Origin: Bacillus xiapuensis
Lineage (GTDB): Bacteria; Bacillota; Bacilli; Bacillales; Domibacillaceae
NCBI RefSeq assembly: GCF_002797355.1
Contig: NZ_KZ454939.1
Coordinates: 1,211,828 to 1,275,827 of the forward strand
DNA length: 64,000 nucleotides
Reading direction: 5' to 3'
Part shown: positions 46,678 through 55,463 of the stretch, one piece after another
How positions within the stretch are numbered: the stretch's first letter is position 1
Layout: each line of letters begins with the position of its first letter
Program-made: the position numbers and the translations under genes
The notes under the pieces: model-generated
Database searches by the model: none
The model's input: only the letters and a program-made list of their open reading frames with translations
What the model was told of the DNA's origin: nothing

Positions 46678-48216
46678 ATGAATGAAGCCGAGCTGAAGAC
46701 TGTTTATAACGAGAAGAAAGAAGAAGTCGTAAAAGGCGGCAAACAAAAGTATCACGAAAAAAACAAAGAGCAGGGTAAATTATTCGTCAGAGAAAGGCTT
46801 CGCTTGCTGTTTGATGACGATTTGCAAGTGGAGGACGGACTGTTTGCCAATGTCCTGGCTGACGGTTTGCCTGCCGATGGTGTTGTAACCGGAATGGGAA
46901 AGATCAATGGTCAAACGGTTTGCGTTATGGCAAATGATTCAACTGTGAAAGCAGGGTCGTGGGGAAAAAGAACAGTTGAAAAGATTATTCGCATTCAGGA
47001 AACAGCAGAGAAGCTGGAATGTCCGATGCTTTATCTTGTTGATTCTGCCGGGGCCCGCATTACCGACCAGCTGGAGATGTTTCCGGGCCGCCGGGGAGCA
47101 GGCAGGATTTTTTATAATCAAGTCAAATTATCAGGCAAAATTCCGCAAATATGTTTGCTGTTCGGACCTTCTGCTGCAGGTGGAGCTTATATTCCGGCCT
47201 TCTGCGATATCGTCGTGATGGTGGACGGGAATGCCTCCATGTATTTAGGATCACCGCGGATGGCGGAAATGGTGATTGGAGAAAAAGTGACACTCGAGCA
47301 AATGGGCGGCGCTAAAATGCACTGCACCATTTCGGGCTGCGGCGATGTGCTGGCAGAAACAGAAGAAGAAGCGATTGCATACGTCCGCAAGTATTTAACC
47401 TACTTCCCGAAAAGCTATAAGCAAAAGCCTGAGCCTGCCGCTCCGAAAGCGCCGGCACGATTCGAAAAAACGATTGAAGAATTAATTCCGAAAAATCAAA
47501 ACGCCCCTTTCGATATGTATCAATTGATTGATCGCTTGGTCGATGAAGATAGCTTCTGTGAAATCAAGAAGCGGTTTGCTGCTGAGCTGATCACAGGACT
47601 TGCCCGAATAAATGGGCTGCCGGTCGGGATTATCGCCAATCAGCCCCGCGTAAAAGGGGGCGTTTTGTTCCATGATTCGGCTGACAAAGCAGCGAAATTT
47701 ATCAGTCTGTGCGATGCGTTTCACATTCCGCTGCTATTCCTTGCTGACGTGCCCGGATTCATGATCGGAACAAATGTGGAAAAGGCGGGGATTATTCGCC
47801 ACGGCGCCAAAATGATCTTTGCTATGAGTGAAGCAACGGTTCCCAAAATGACCGTCATTGTGCGTAAGGCCTATGGAGCCGGACTATATGCGATGGCTGG
47901 CCCTGCTTTTGAACCGGACTGCTGTCTGGCGCTGCCTAGCGCGCAGATTGCGGTGATGGGACCGGAGGCAGCGGTAAATGCCGTGTACGCGAATAAGATT
48001 GCTTCCCTTCCAGAAGCTGAACGCCAGCCTTTTATTCATGAAAAAAGAGAAGAATATCGTCGCGATATTGATATTTACCGCTTAGCTTCTGAACTGATTA
48101 TAGATGATATTGTGGAACCGAATAATCTTAGAAGTGAACTTGCCGCCAGATTGGATGCATATATGTCAAAATATTTGCATTTTACAGACCGCAAACATGG
48201 TGTTCATCCAGTGTAG
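46678..48216 (+). CDS. yngE: Acyl-CoA carboxylase carboxyltransferase subunit
   Basis: A 512-residue carboxyltransferase with N- and C-terminal crotonase-like halves: [37 protein letters not shown], and [49 protein letters not shown]. With yngH and yngHB it carboxylates 3-methylcrotonyl-CoA; propionyl-CoA is the alternative in the family. The context of isovaleryl-CoA dehydrogenase, hydratase and HMG-CoA lyase favours 3-methylcrotonyl-CoA. Confidence 0.93.
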   Translation: MNEAELKTVYNEKKEEVVKGGKQKYHEKNKEQGKLFVRERLRLLFDDDLQVEDGLFANVLADGLPADGVVTGMGKINGQTVCVMANDSTVKAGSWGKRTVEKIIRIQETAEKLECPMLYLVDSAGARITDQLEMFPGRRGAGRIFYNQVKLSGKIPQICLLFGPSAAGGAYIPAFCDIVVMVDGNASMYLGSPRMAEMVIGEKVTLEQMGGAKMHCTISGCGDVLAETEEEAIAYVRKYLTYFPKSYKQKPEPAAPKAPARFEKTIEELIPKNQNAPFDMYQLIDRLVDEDSFCEIKKRFAAELITGLARINGLPVGIIANQPRVKGGVLFHDSADKAAKFISLCDAFHIPLLFLADVPGFMIGTNVEKAGIIRHGAKMIFAMSEATVPKMTVIVRKAYGAGLYAMAGPAFEPDCCLALPSAQIAVMGPEAAVNAVYANKIASLPEAERQPFIHEKREEYRRDIDIYRLASELIIDDIVEPNNLRSELAARLDAYMSKYLHFTDRKHGVHPV

Positions 48217-48232
48217 GAGGGGGGAAAGGGCG

Positions 48233-48934
48233 ATGAAGAAGATTTATACAGATTTTCACCAAGCTGTTTCTGAAATCAAAGATGGAATGACGGTGATGGT
48301 GGGAGGGTTCGGCTTATGCGGAATACCGGAAAATTTAATTCAAGCGCTGGCCGCCTCCGGAGTCAAGGAATTAACCGTGATCTCTAATAATTGCGGAGTC
48401 GATGATTGGGGGCTTGGATTGCTGCTGGAAAACAAGCAAATCAAAAAGATCATAGGCTCTTATGTGGGAGAAAATAAAGAGTTTGAAAGGCAAATGTTAG
48501 CGGGTGAAATGGAGGTGGAGTTAACGCCTCAAGGGACGCTGGCAGAAAAAATTCGTGCAGGCGGCGCCGGCATCCCTGCTTTTTATACTCCAGCGGGGGT
48601 GGGCACGCCTGTAGCTGAAGGAAAGGAAATTCGTGAATTTAATGGCAAAAGTTATTTATTAGAGGAATCCTTGACCGCGGATTTCAGTCTTGTCTGTGCG
48701 CAGAAAGCGGATGAGATGGGCAATCTCGTTTACAACAAAACAGCCCGCAATTTCAACCCGATGATGGCTGCGGCCGGCAAAGTGACAATTGTCGAAACAG
48801 AAGAGATTGTGCAGGCAGGAGAATTGGACCCGGAATGTATTCATACGCCGGGAATTTACGTTCAGGCTCTTATTCAAGGCGCTCAAGAAAAGCGGATAGA
48901 AAAAAGAACCATTAGAAAGGAGGGATCTTCATGA
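48233..48934 (+). CDS. scoA: Succinyl-CoA:3-oxoacid CoA-transferase subunit A
   Basis: A 233-residue CoA-transferase subunit with [19 protein letters not shown] and [15 protein letters not shown]. With ScoB it moves CoA from succinyl-CoA to acetoacetate, so the acetoacetate released by YngG can be recovered as acetoacetyl-CoA. ATG 48233 follows AGGAGGGGGGAAAGG; the open frame further upstream overlaps yngE and is not used. The stop overlaps scoB. Confidence 0.94.
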   Translation: MKKIYTDFHQAVSEIKDGMTVMVGGFGLCGIPENLIQALAASGVKELTVISNNCGVDDWGLGLLLENKQIKKIIGSYVGENKEFERQMLAGEMEVELTPQGTLAEKIRAGGAGIPAFYTPAGVGTPVAEGKEIREFNGKSYLLEESLTADFSLVCAQKADEMGNLVYNKTARNFNPMMAAAGKVTIVETEEIVQAGELDPECIHTPGIYVQALIQGAQEKRIEKRTIRKEGSS

Positions 48935-49584
48935 AGATGAGGGAAAAGATTGCAAAGCGTGCCGAAAAAGAAATAGACAACGGTCATTACGTCAATTTAG
49001 GCATAGGCATGCCAACATTAGTCGCCAATTTTATTTCTGATGATAAGCAAGTGGTGCTGCAGTCGGAAAATGGGCTGCTCGGGATTGGTCCGTACCCAGC
49101 GGAAGCAGAAGTGGATGCGGATTTAATTAATGCCGGCAAAGAAACCGTGACAGCCATTCGGGGCGCTTGCTATTTTGACAGCGCGGAATCCTTTGCCATG
49201 ATTCGCGGAGGACATATTGACGTTGCGATTCTAGGCGGAATGGAAGTCTCTCAAAATGGCGATTTGGCCAATTGGATGATCCCGGGCAAGATGGTGAAAG
49301 GCATGGGAGGAGCGATGGATCTCGTTCACGGTGCCCGCAAAACGATTGTCATTATGGATCATGTCAATAAGCGCGGACAGTCCAAAATATTAAAAGAATG
49401 CCAGCTGCCGCTGACAGGAAAAGAAGTCGTCCAGCGAATCATTACCGATCGGGCAGTAATGGATGTGGAAGATGGGCGCTTAAAGCTGATAGAAGTGGCT
49501 GATGGATATTCTGTTCAGGATGTGATCGATTGCACTGAAGCAGAATTAGTTATCAGTGAAGATGTTAAGCTTCACGCTTATTAA
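48931..49584 (+). CDS. scoB: Succinyl-CoA:3-oxoacid CoA-transferase subunit B
   Basis: A 217-residue subunit with the catalytic glutamate in [14 protein letters not shown], the [13 protein letters not shown]-terminal motif and [13 protein letters not shown]. It begins in the ATGA overlap with scoA. Last gene of the operon, followed by a terminator. Confidence 0.95.
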   Translation: MKMREKIAKRAEKEIDNGHYVNLGIGMPTLVANFISDDKQVVLQSENGLLGIGPYPAEAEVDADLINAGKETVTAIRGACYFDSAESFAMIRGGHIDVAILGGMEVSQNGDLANWMIPGKMVKGMGGAMDLVHGARKTIVIMDHVNKRGQSKILKECQLPLTGKEVVQRIITDRAVMDVEDGRLKLIEVADGYSVQDVIDCTEAELVISEDVKLHAY

Positions 49585-49592
49585 GAAGAGCA

Positions 49593-49635
49593 AGCTTCCG
49601 TCCCCTCGTCCACAGGATGAGGGGGCGGCTTTGTC
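49593..49635. terminator. terminator between scoB and the UPF0126 gene
   Basis: CCGTCCCCTCGTCC (49598-49611) pairs with GGATGAGGGGGCGG (49615-49628), flanked by AAGC/GCTT. It is shared by converging genes; the U-tract is short on both sides. Confidence 0.75.
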
Positions 49636-50245
49636 ATTCGGAGCTAAGCGATCTTCGAGGAAGCTTCCAATTGTATTTATAAGAAAGCACCCGAAGCACG
49701 GTAATGGCGATGAACAGACACCAAAGCTCAAGCGTTGAATGGACGATATTGAAGCCAATGATTCCGCCGGCGACCGCTGCCCATACGCCGTAAATTTCAT
49801 TTTGAAGCAAGGCGGGTTTTCGTCCGGCGAGGAGATCGCGGATCAGCCCCCCTCCGCTGCCTGTCAACACGGCAGCGACAATCACCGCGCTGATGGGATG
49901 CGACATGCTGGCAGCAAATAGCGCGCCTTGCATCGCAAAAGCGGACAATCCGATTGCATCAAAGAAGTTTCCCCATACAGGCCAGTGCTTCAGAAGATTA
50001 TGGGGGAATAAAAGAAAGACAGTAATCGATAGCAAAGCAATTTGGAAAAATCCTCCTTGTCCCCATAAAGCAGAAACGGGCACTCCGATTAACAGATTGC
50101 GAATAGCCCCGCCGCCAAACGCTGTGATCATTCCCAGTACATATACTCCAAACAGATCATATTCTTCCTCCATTGCGACAATCGCTCCGGAGATAGCAAA
50201 TGCTGCCGTTCCGATGACAGTAAAGACCTCCCATGTGATCCCCAT
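49634..50245 (-). CDS. yvgT: UPF0126/TRIC-family membrane protein (YvgT-like)
   Basis: A 203-residue protein with about seven hydrophobic helices and two related glycine-rich halves: ITAFGGGAIRNLLIGVPVSALW and LTGSGGGLIRDLLAGRKPALLQNEIYG. This duplicated GGG-x2-RD/N-LL pattern is the UPF0126 signature, now assigned to trimeric intracellular cation (TRIC) channels of prokaryotes. Start 50245 is chosen because GAGGAGG lies just before it. It stands alone between two plus-strand operons, and the transported ion is not shown. Confidence 0.87.
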   Translation of the reverse strand: MGITWEVFTVIGTAAFAISGAIVAMEEEYDLFGVYVLGMITAFGGGAIRNLLIGVPVSALWGQGGFFQIALLSITVFLLFPHNLLKHWPVWGNFFDAIGLSAFAMQGALFAASMSHPISAVIVAAVLTGSGGGLIRDLLAGRKPALLQNEIYGVWAAVAGGIIGFNIVHSTLELWCLFIAITVLRVLSYKYNWKLPRRSLSSE

Positions 50246-50418
50246 ATAGTCTCCTCCTCGCTTCAATTGAAAGAATCATCGAGAAATTCATTATAGTATG
50301 AGCGGCTGAAATGTACCAGCTGTTTGGAAATGGCCTATCTATGTCTAACGCATTAGTATTTATACGTATTTTTTGGTAAGATGAATGGTAGAAAATTTTT
50401 AGGAAAGTGGGAACCTCA

Positions 50419-51678
50419 TTGAACAATGACCTAAAAGAAAGAGCCATTCTGGTCGGTTGTCAATTAGATGAACAGGATGGCCAGTTTTTTTATTCCATGG
50501 ATGAATTGGCTTCACTGATCGAGACGGCGCAAGGAGAAGCTGTTCTCATGTTAACGCAAAAAAGAGACCGCATTCACCCAAGCACCTATATAGGCAAGGG
50601 GAAAGTTGAGGAGCTTAAGCAGCTGGAGGAGGAGTTCGAACCGGACTTAATCGTATTTAACGATGAGCTGTCTCCGAGTCAGGTGCGAAACCTATCAGCT
50701 CAGCTGAATGCGAGAGTGATTGACCGCACCCAATTAATATTAGATATCTTTGCTCGGCGCGCGCGTTCTCGAGAAGGCCAGCTTCAAGTTGAACTCGCTC
50801 AGTTGCAATATTTGCTTCCAAGGCTTGCCGGCCAGGGGGCCGCCCTGTCCAGATTGGGCGGCGGCATTGGAACGAGAGGGCCGGGAGAAACAAAATTAGA
50901 AACTGACCGCCGCCATATACGCCGGCGAATAGACGAGATTAAACGCCAGCTGCAAATCATAGTTGAACATCGGCAGCGTTACCGCAGCCGCCGCAAAAAA
51001 AATAAAGCTTTTCAAATTGCGCTTGTCGGCTACACAAATGCCGGCAAGTCGACTTTATTTAACCGGCTGACATCCTCTGATTCATTGGAAGAAAACCAAT
51101 TGTTTGCCACTTTAGACCCTATGACAAGAAAGCTGGTTCTTCCTAGCCGCTACCAAGCGATTTTAACCGATACAGTCGGTTTTATTCAGGACTTGCCCAC
51201 CACGCTAGTGGCCGCCTTCCGTTCCACGCTGGAAGAAGTGCGCGAAGCGGACTTGATCCTCCATGTAGTTGACAGCTCCAATCCCGATTACGCCCAGCAT
51301 CAAGCGACTGTGAGGGAGCTTCTGAAGCAGCTTGAAATGGATCATTTGCCGGAGCTGACCGTTTATAACAAAAAGGATCAAGTCCATTCGGAATTTGTTC
51401 CTTCCTCGCAGGCGAAAAGCCTGCTGATCAGTGCGCTTAACCCGAGCGATCGAGAGCGGTTAAAAGAACAGATCGAAGGGATGCTGAAGGAGCAGATGAC
51501 CGCTTATTATGCGCAAATTCCATCCGCAGAAGGAAAATTAATATCACAGCTGCAGTCCGAAACAATCGTGGAACAAATAAAATACAGTGAAGCGGAACAA
51601 GCTTATTTTATAATGGGCTATTCATTTACCGATCACCCCGTCTATGGAGCGATCGAAAAATATAAAGTAAACAGTTGA
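50419..51678 (+). CDS. hflX: GTPase HflX
   Basis: An Obg-related ribosome-associated GTPase of about 419 residues. The N-terminal HflX domain ([40 protein letters not shown]) includes [18 protein letters not shown]. The G domain has G1 [13 protein letters not shown]3 DTVGFI and G4 NKKD. HflX can split stalled 70S ribosomes. The start is uncertain: TTG 50419 with GGGA upstream is preferred, GTG 50407 being the alternative. It is followed by ynbB with overlap, as in B. subtilis (ynbA-ynbB). Confidence 0.95.
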   Translation: MNNDLKERAILVGCQLDEQDGQFFYSMDELASLIETAQGEAVLMLTQKRDRIHPSTYIGKGKVEELKQLEEEFEPDLIVFNDELSPSQVRNLSAQLNARVIDRTQLILDIFARRARSREGQLQVELAQLQYLLPRLAGQGAALSRLGGGIGTRGPGETKLETDRRHIRRRIDEIKRQLQIIVEHRQRYRSRRKKNKAFQIALVGYTNAGKSTLFNRLTSSDSLEENQLFATLDPMTRKLVLPSRYQAILTDTVGFIQDLPTTLVAAFRSTLEEVREADLILHVVDSSNPDYAQHQATVRELLKQLEMDHLPELTVYNKKDQVHSEFVPSSQAKSLLISALNPSDRERLKEQIEGMLKEQMTAYYAQIPSAEGKLISQLQSETIVEQIKYSEAEQAYFIMGYSFTDHPVYGAIEKYKVNS

Positions 51679-51689
51679 GGGAGAGTTTT

Positions 51690-52952
51690 ATGTTTGAATT
51701 ACTTAAACACGGTGATAAAATAAAGCATTTGGCTGCCGCCGCGGAAAAGAAAATAGCTGATATGCATAAGGCTATTGAGCGCCGGGCAGAAACAAACCAG
51801 TTTCGCGTTTTGCGGAGCTTTCAGAACCATCAAGTAAGCGAATTTCATTTTGCGCCTTCCACTGGATATGGATACGATGATCTCGGCCGGGATACGCTTG
51901 AAAAAATTTATGCAGAAGTGCTCGGCGGAGAGGCGGCTCTCGTTCGGCCGCAAATTATTTCAGGCACACACGCCATCTCTATTGCCCTTTTTGGAATGCT
52001 CCGGCCAGGTGATGAGCTGCTGTATATTACCGGCAGCCCGTATGATACGTTAGAAGAAATCGTGGGCATTCGCGGCGATGGAAATGGTTCATTGAAAGAA
52101 TTCGGGATTCATTACAATAGCGTACCGCTTAATGAAGAAGGAAAGCCGGATTTTGCTGCGATTCGGGCGGCCATCAAGCCGCATACTAAAATGATCGGAA
52201 TTCAGCGTTCGAAAGGCTATGCGGTCCGCCCTTCTTTTGCAATCGCTGAAATCGAAGAAATGATTCGCTTTGTAAAAGCAGTCAAAAGTGACGTCTTAGT
52301 TTTTGTGGACAATTGCTACGGTGAGTTTACGGAAGACCGTGAACCTTGTCATGTAGGCGCTGATCTTATGGCAGGCTCGTTAATTAAAAATCCCGGAGGC
52401 GGCTTAGCGAAAACAGGCGGGTATCTAGTTGGAACGCAAGAGGCGGTTGAAAGCTGCTCATACCGCATGACCTCCCCGGGAATTGGTGCTGAAGCAGGAG
52501 CCAGTCTTTATAGCCTGCAGGAAATGTATCAAGGCTTCTTCCTGGCGCCGCATGTGGTAGGCGAGAGTTTGAAAGGCGCAATATTCACAGCGGCCATGCT
52601 TGAAAGCCTGGGAATGAACACGATGCCGAAATGGCATGAAAGCCGGACGGATTTAATTCAAGCCGTTCAATTTGAAGACCGTGAAAAAATGATTGCGTTC
52701 TGTCAAGCGATTCAATTTGCCTCTCCGGTGAATTCCCATGTGACGCCGTATCCCAGCTATATGCCGGGGTATGAAGACGAGGTGATCATGGCTGCGGGAG
52801 CCTTTGTGCAGGGGGCGAGCATTGAGTTGTCAGCAGACGGTCCTTTGCGGCCGCCGTATGCGGCTTATGTCCAAGGAGGGCTAACCTATTCCCATGTAAA
52901 AATTGCCGTTTGCAGCGCGATTGATCAATTAATGGAGAAAGGTTTCGTTTAA
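51690..52952 (+). CDS. ynbB: PLP-dependent YnbB, EF-P modification-associated
   Basis: A 420-residue fold-type I PLP enzyme annotated as methionine gamma-lyase family, with the PLP lysine in SLIKNPGGGLAKTGGY and VRPQIISGTHAISIALFGML. Work in B. subtilis reports YnbB among the proteins needed for 5-aminopentanol modification of EF-P, together with YmfI. This window carries both, 47 kb apart. The true substrate is not known. ATG 51690 is preferred over the TTG at 51675 because GAGGGAG lies between them. Confidence 0.9.
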   Translation: MFELLKHGDKIKHLAAAAEKKIADMHKAIERRAETNQFRVLRSFQNHQVSEFHFAPSTGYGYDDLGRDTLEKIYAEVLGGEAALVRPQIISGTHAISIALFGMLRPGDELLYITGSPYDTLEEIVGIRGDGNGSLKEFGIHYNSVPLNEEGKPDFAAIRAAIKPHTKMIGIQRSKGYAVRPSFAIAEIEEMIRFVKAVKSDVLVFVDNCYGEFTEDREPCHVGADLMAGSLIKNPGGGLAKTGGYLVGTQEAVESCSYRMTSPGIGAEAGASLYSLQEMYQGFFLAPHVVGESLKGAIFTAAMLESLGMNTMPKWHESRTDLIQAVQFEDREKMIAFCQAIQFASPVNSHVTPYPSYMPGYEDEVIMAAGAFVQGASIELSADGPLRPPYAAYVQGGLTYSHVKIAVCSAIDQLMEKGFV

Positions 52953-53005
52953 TGAAGAAGCCATCCTTTCTTTCAAAAAGGGAATAGAGCTGCAGGAAAA
53001 TAGAC

Positions 53006-53053
53006 AAAGCGAACCTTAACGAAGTGACCAACTCCGTTAAGGTTCGCTTTTTT
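53006..53053 (+). terminator. intrinsic terminator of hflX-ynbB
   Basis: AAAGCGAACCTTAACG (53006-53021) pairs perfectly with CGTTAAGGTTCGCTTT (53035-53050), followed by TTT. Confidence 0.92.
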
Positions 53054-53105
53054 GCTTAAAGAAGCTTTAGATGCTCTAAGTAAAACTAGATCAGCCGATT
53101 TTTCA

Positions 53106-53122
53106 TGTTAGATTTTATGACA
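53106..53122 (+). promoter_or_regulatory. GlnR/TnrA box of glnRA
   Basis: TGTTA-GATTTTA-TGACA matches TGTNA-N7-TNACA perfectly. It ends 5 bp before the -35, the position used for GlnR autorepression in B. subtilis. Confidence 0.88.
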
Positions 53123-53127
53123 TAGGT

Positions 53128-53156
53128 TTGACATAAGTAATTACGTGGTATATAGT
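53128..53156 (+). promoter_or_regulatory. sigma-A promoter of glnRA
   Basis: TTGACA (53128-53133), 17 bp, TATAGT (53151-53156). Confidence 0.9.
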
Positions 53157-53187
53157 TAATACCAGATAAAGAAAGGGGGAGAAGTTG

Positions 53188-53592
53188 ATGAGCAGTCATA
53201 TTAGGCGGTCCATGCCATTATTTCCAATAGGTACGGTGATGAAGCTCACCGATCTTTCGGCTAGGCAAATTCGCTATTATGAAGAGCATCAATTGATTCA
53301 TCCTGAACGAACGGAGGGAAATCGGCGTCTCTTTTCTTTATATGATATTGACCGCTTGCTGGAGATTAAGGATCTAATTGATCAAGGGATCAATATCGCT
53401 GGCATCAAAAAACTGCTGTTAAATGAAAAACAATATGCTTTACATAGTGATTCAAAAGAAAAAGAGGGTAAACATAAAAAGGACTTTACGGATGAGGAGC
53501 TGAGAAAGCTGCTGCGCAAAGAATTGATTAATGCCGGCCGTTTTCATCGGCAAGATAACCCTCACAGTAACAGATACCGGTTTTTCCACTGA
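53188..53592 (+). CDS. glnR: MerR-family nitrogen regulator GlnR
   Basis: A 134-residue repressor with an N-terminal MerR winged helix (FPIGTVMKLTDLSARQIRYYE, then LFSLYDIDRLLEIKDLIDQG) and a short C-terminal tail that in GlnR senses feedback-inhibited glutamine synthetase. It represses its own operon through the GlnR box upstream. ATG 53188 is preferred over TTG 53185. glnA follows after 47 bp with no terminator. Confidence 0.95.
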   Translation: MSSHIRRSMPLFPIGTVMKLTDLSARQIRYYEEHQLIHPERTEGNRRLFSLYDIDRLLEIKDLIDQGINIAGIKKLLLNEKQYALHSDSKEKEGKHKKDFTDEELRKLLRKELINAGRFHRQDNPHSNRYRFFH

Positions 53593-53639
53593 TCTTTTGG
53601 CATATAGCAAGCTATAATTTTGAGGAGGAGTTTTAGTAC

Positions 53640-54974
53640 ATGGGTAAGTATACACGCGAAGACATTTTGAATTTAGCAAAAGAAGAAAACGTAAAGTTTA
53701 TTCGTCTGCAATTTACCGACATATTGGGAACAATCAAAAATGTTGAAATCCCTGTGAGCCAGCTGGAAAAAGCATTGGACAACAAAATGATGTTTGACGG
53801 TTCATCGATCGAGGGCTTCGTTCGCATCGAGGAATCCGATATGAACTTATATCCTGATCTTGACACATGGGTAGTATTTCCTTGGACAGCGGAGAAAGGA
53901 AAGGTGGCCCGTTTAATTTGCGATATATACAAGCCGGACGGCACACCGTTTGAAGGGGATCCCCGCAATAATTTAAGACGCGTGCTGAAGGAAATGGAAG
54001 AAATGGGCTTCTCTAATTTTAATTTAGGGCCAGAACCGGAATTTTTCTTATTTAAACTGGATGCCAATGGAGAGCCTACTCTTGAATTAAACGATAACGG
54101 CGGTTATTTTGATTTAGCGCCAACGGATCTAGGAGAAAACTGCCGCCGTGATATCGTTTTGGAATTAGAGGAAATGGGTTTTGAAATTGAAGCGTCTCAT
54201 CATGAAGTAGCACCTGGACAGCATGAAATTGATTTCAAATATGCCGATGCGTTAACGGCTTGTGACCAAATCCAAACTTTTAAATTAGTTGTAAAAACCA
54301 TTGCCCGCAAGCATGGTTTGCATGCGACATTTATGCCGAAGCCTCTTTTCGGAGTGAGCGGTTCAGGAATGCATTGTAATATGTCTTTATTTAAAGACGG
54401 CCAAAATGCTTTTTATGATAAGAACGGCGAAATGGAACTAAGCGACGTTGCTTACCAATTTATCGCGGGGACGATTAAGCATGCGCAAGCTTTCACGGCG
54501 ATTACCAACCCGACGGTTAACTCCTACAAGCGCCTAGTGCCAGGCTATGAAGCGCCTTGCTACGTGGCATGGTCCGGTCAAAACCGCAGCCCGCTTATCC
54601 GCATACCGGCTTCACGCGGAATGAGCACTCGTGTGGAAGTGCGCAGCGTCGATCCAGCTGCTAACCCATACTTAGCGATGGCAGTATTGCTTGAAGCGGG
54701 GCTCGATGGCATCAAAAATAAAATGACTCCTCCTCCGGCAGTCGATCGCAATATCTATGCCATGAACCAAGAAGAGCGCGAGCAAGAAGGGGTAGAAGAT
54801 CTGCCGGCCACTTTGGCGGAAGCCCTGCAAATGCTTAAAAAAGATAATGTGATTCAAGCCGCACTTGGCGATCACATTCTTGAGCACTTTATTGAAGCGA
54901 AAGAAATTGAATGGGATATGTTCAGAACCCAAGTCCATCCTTGGGAGCGCGAGCAGTACATGCAAATGTATTAA
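53640..54974 (+). CDS. glnA: Glutamine synthetase (type I)
   Basis: A 444-residue GSI-alpha enzyme making glutamine from glutamate and ammonia. Visible blocks are [21 protein letters not shown] (split by the beta-grasp domain), [45 protein letters not shown], and the [13 protein letters not shown] region. There is no adenylylation tyrosine block, as expected for the Bacillus type, which is regulated by feedback and GlnR interaction. AGGAGGAG precedes the ATG. Second gene of glnRA. Confidence 0.98.
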   Translation: MGKYTREDILNLAKEENVKFIRLQFTDILGTIKNVEIPVSQLEKALDNKMMFDGSSIEGFVRIEESDMNLYPDLDTWVVFPWTAEKGKVARLICDIYKPDGTPFEGDPRNNLRRVLKEMEEMGFSNFNLGPEPEFFLFKLDANGEPTLELNDNGGYFDLAPTDLGENCRRDIVLELEEMGFEIEASHHEVAPGQHEIDFKYADALTACDQIQTFKLVVKTIARKHGLHATFMPKPLFGVSGSGMHCNMSLFKDGQNAFYDKNGEMELSDVAYQFIAGTIKHAQAFTAITNPTVNSYKRLVPGYEAPCYVAWSGQNRSPLIRIPASRGMSTRVEVRSVDPAANPYLAMAVLLEAGLDGIKNKMTPPPAVDRNIYAMNQEEREQEGVEDLPATLAEALQMLKKDNVIQAALGDHILEHFIEAKEIEWDMFRTQVHPWEREQYMQMY

Positions 54975-54987
54975 GGCTGCACAAATG

Positions 54988-55030
54988 GGCTGTAAGATCC
55001 TGCTTTATCATGACAGCAGGAGCGACAGCC
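54988..55030 (+). repeat. hairpin downstream of glnA
   Basis: GGCTGT and TCCTGCT (54988-55004) pair with AGCAGGA and ACAGCC (55015-55030). It is followed by TGTTATT, not a U-run. Confidence 0.5.
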
Positions 55031-55063
55031 TGTTATTAGCTCTGTTAGCAAGAAGCTTGGATG

Positions 55064-55115
55064 AAACTGCATCTTCAATTGTGATTCACTAGCAATTGAA
55101 GATGCAGTTTTTTTG
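55064..55115 (+). terminator. intrinsic terminator of glnRA
   Basis: ACTGCATCTTCAATTG (55066-55081) pairs perfectly with CAATTGAAGATGCAGT (55093-55108), followed by a T-run. Confidence 0.9.
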
Positions 55116-55411
55116 CTTAGAAAGAGGGGAGCTTTTTTAGGCGGTCGGACTATTCTTCAGCAAAATGAGCAGGACGGCTGGCAGCGAGGGGGTGGCTGTT
55201 CGGTTGAATATTTTTACAAGATTGCATCATGAAATACATCGCCGAAAACCATACATTACACCAAATCGATATGTGAACCTGACGGAATTATCAATTTTGC
55301 CAGGTTCTTTCTGCGTTCTGACTCTTGTTGAATAAAAGTGAACGAAACAAAAAGAGGTTATTTTATGTTTATAAGAGAGGGTGCTCAATTTTGGGGTTGA
55401 CGATTACACAC

Positions 55412-55457
55412 AAAAAAAGCATTAGGAACGGATGATGTAAGTTCCTAATGCTTTTTG
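55412..55457. terminator. terminator of asnB, also usable on the plus strand
   Basis: AAAAAGCATTAGGAAC (55414-55429) pairs with GTTCCTAATGCTTTTT (55441-55456); T-runs occur on both strands. Confidence 0.87.
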
Positions 55458-55463
55458 GCTTGA

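Larger units (their letters stand above)
54975..55463. other. intergenic region after glnA with tandem hairpins and a micro-ORF
   Basis: About 490 bp. It contains two hairpins behind glnA, a hairpin GAACCTG/CAGGTTC (55275-55281/55301-55307), and an 11-codon ORF with an AAAGAGGT site (55365-55400, MFIREGAQFWG) that runs up to the asnB terminator. No larger gene was found. Confidence 0.6.
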
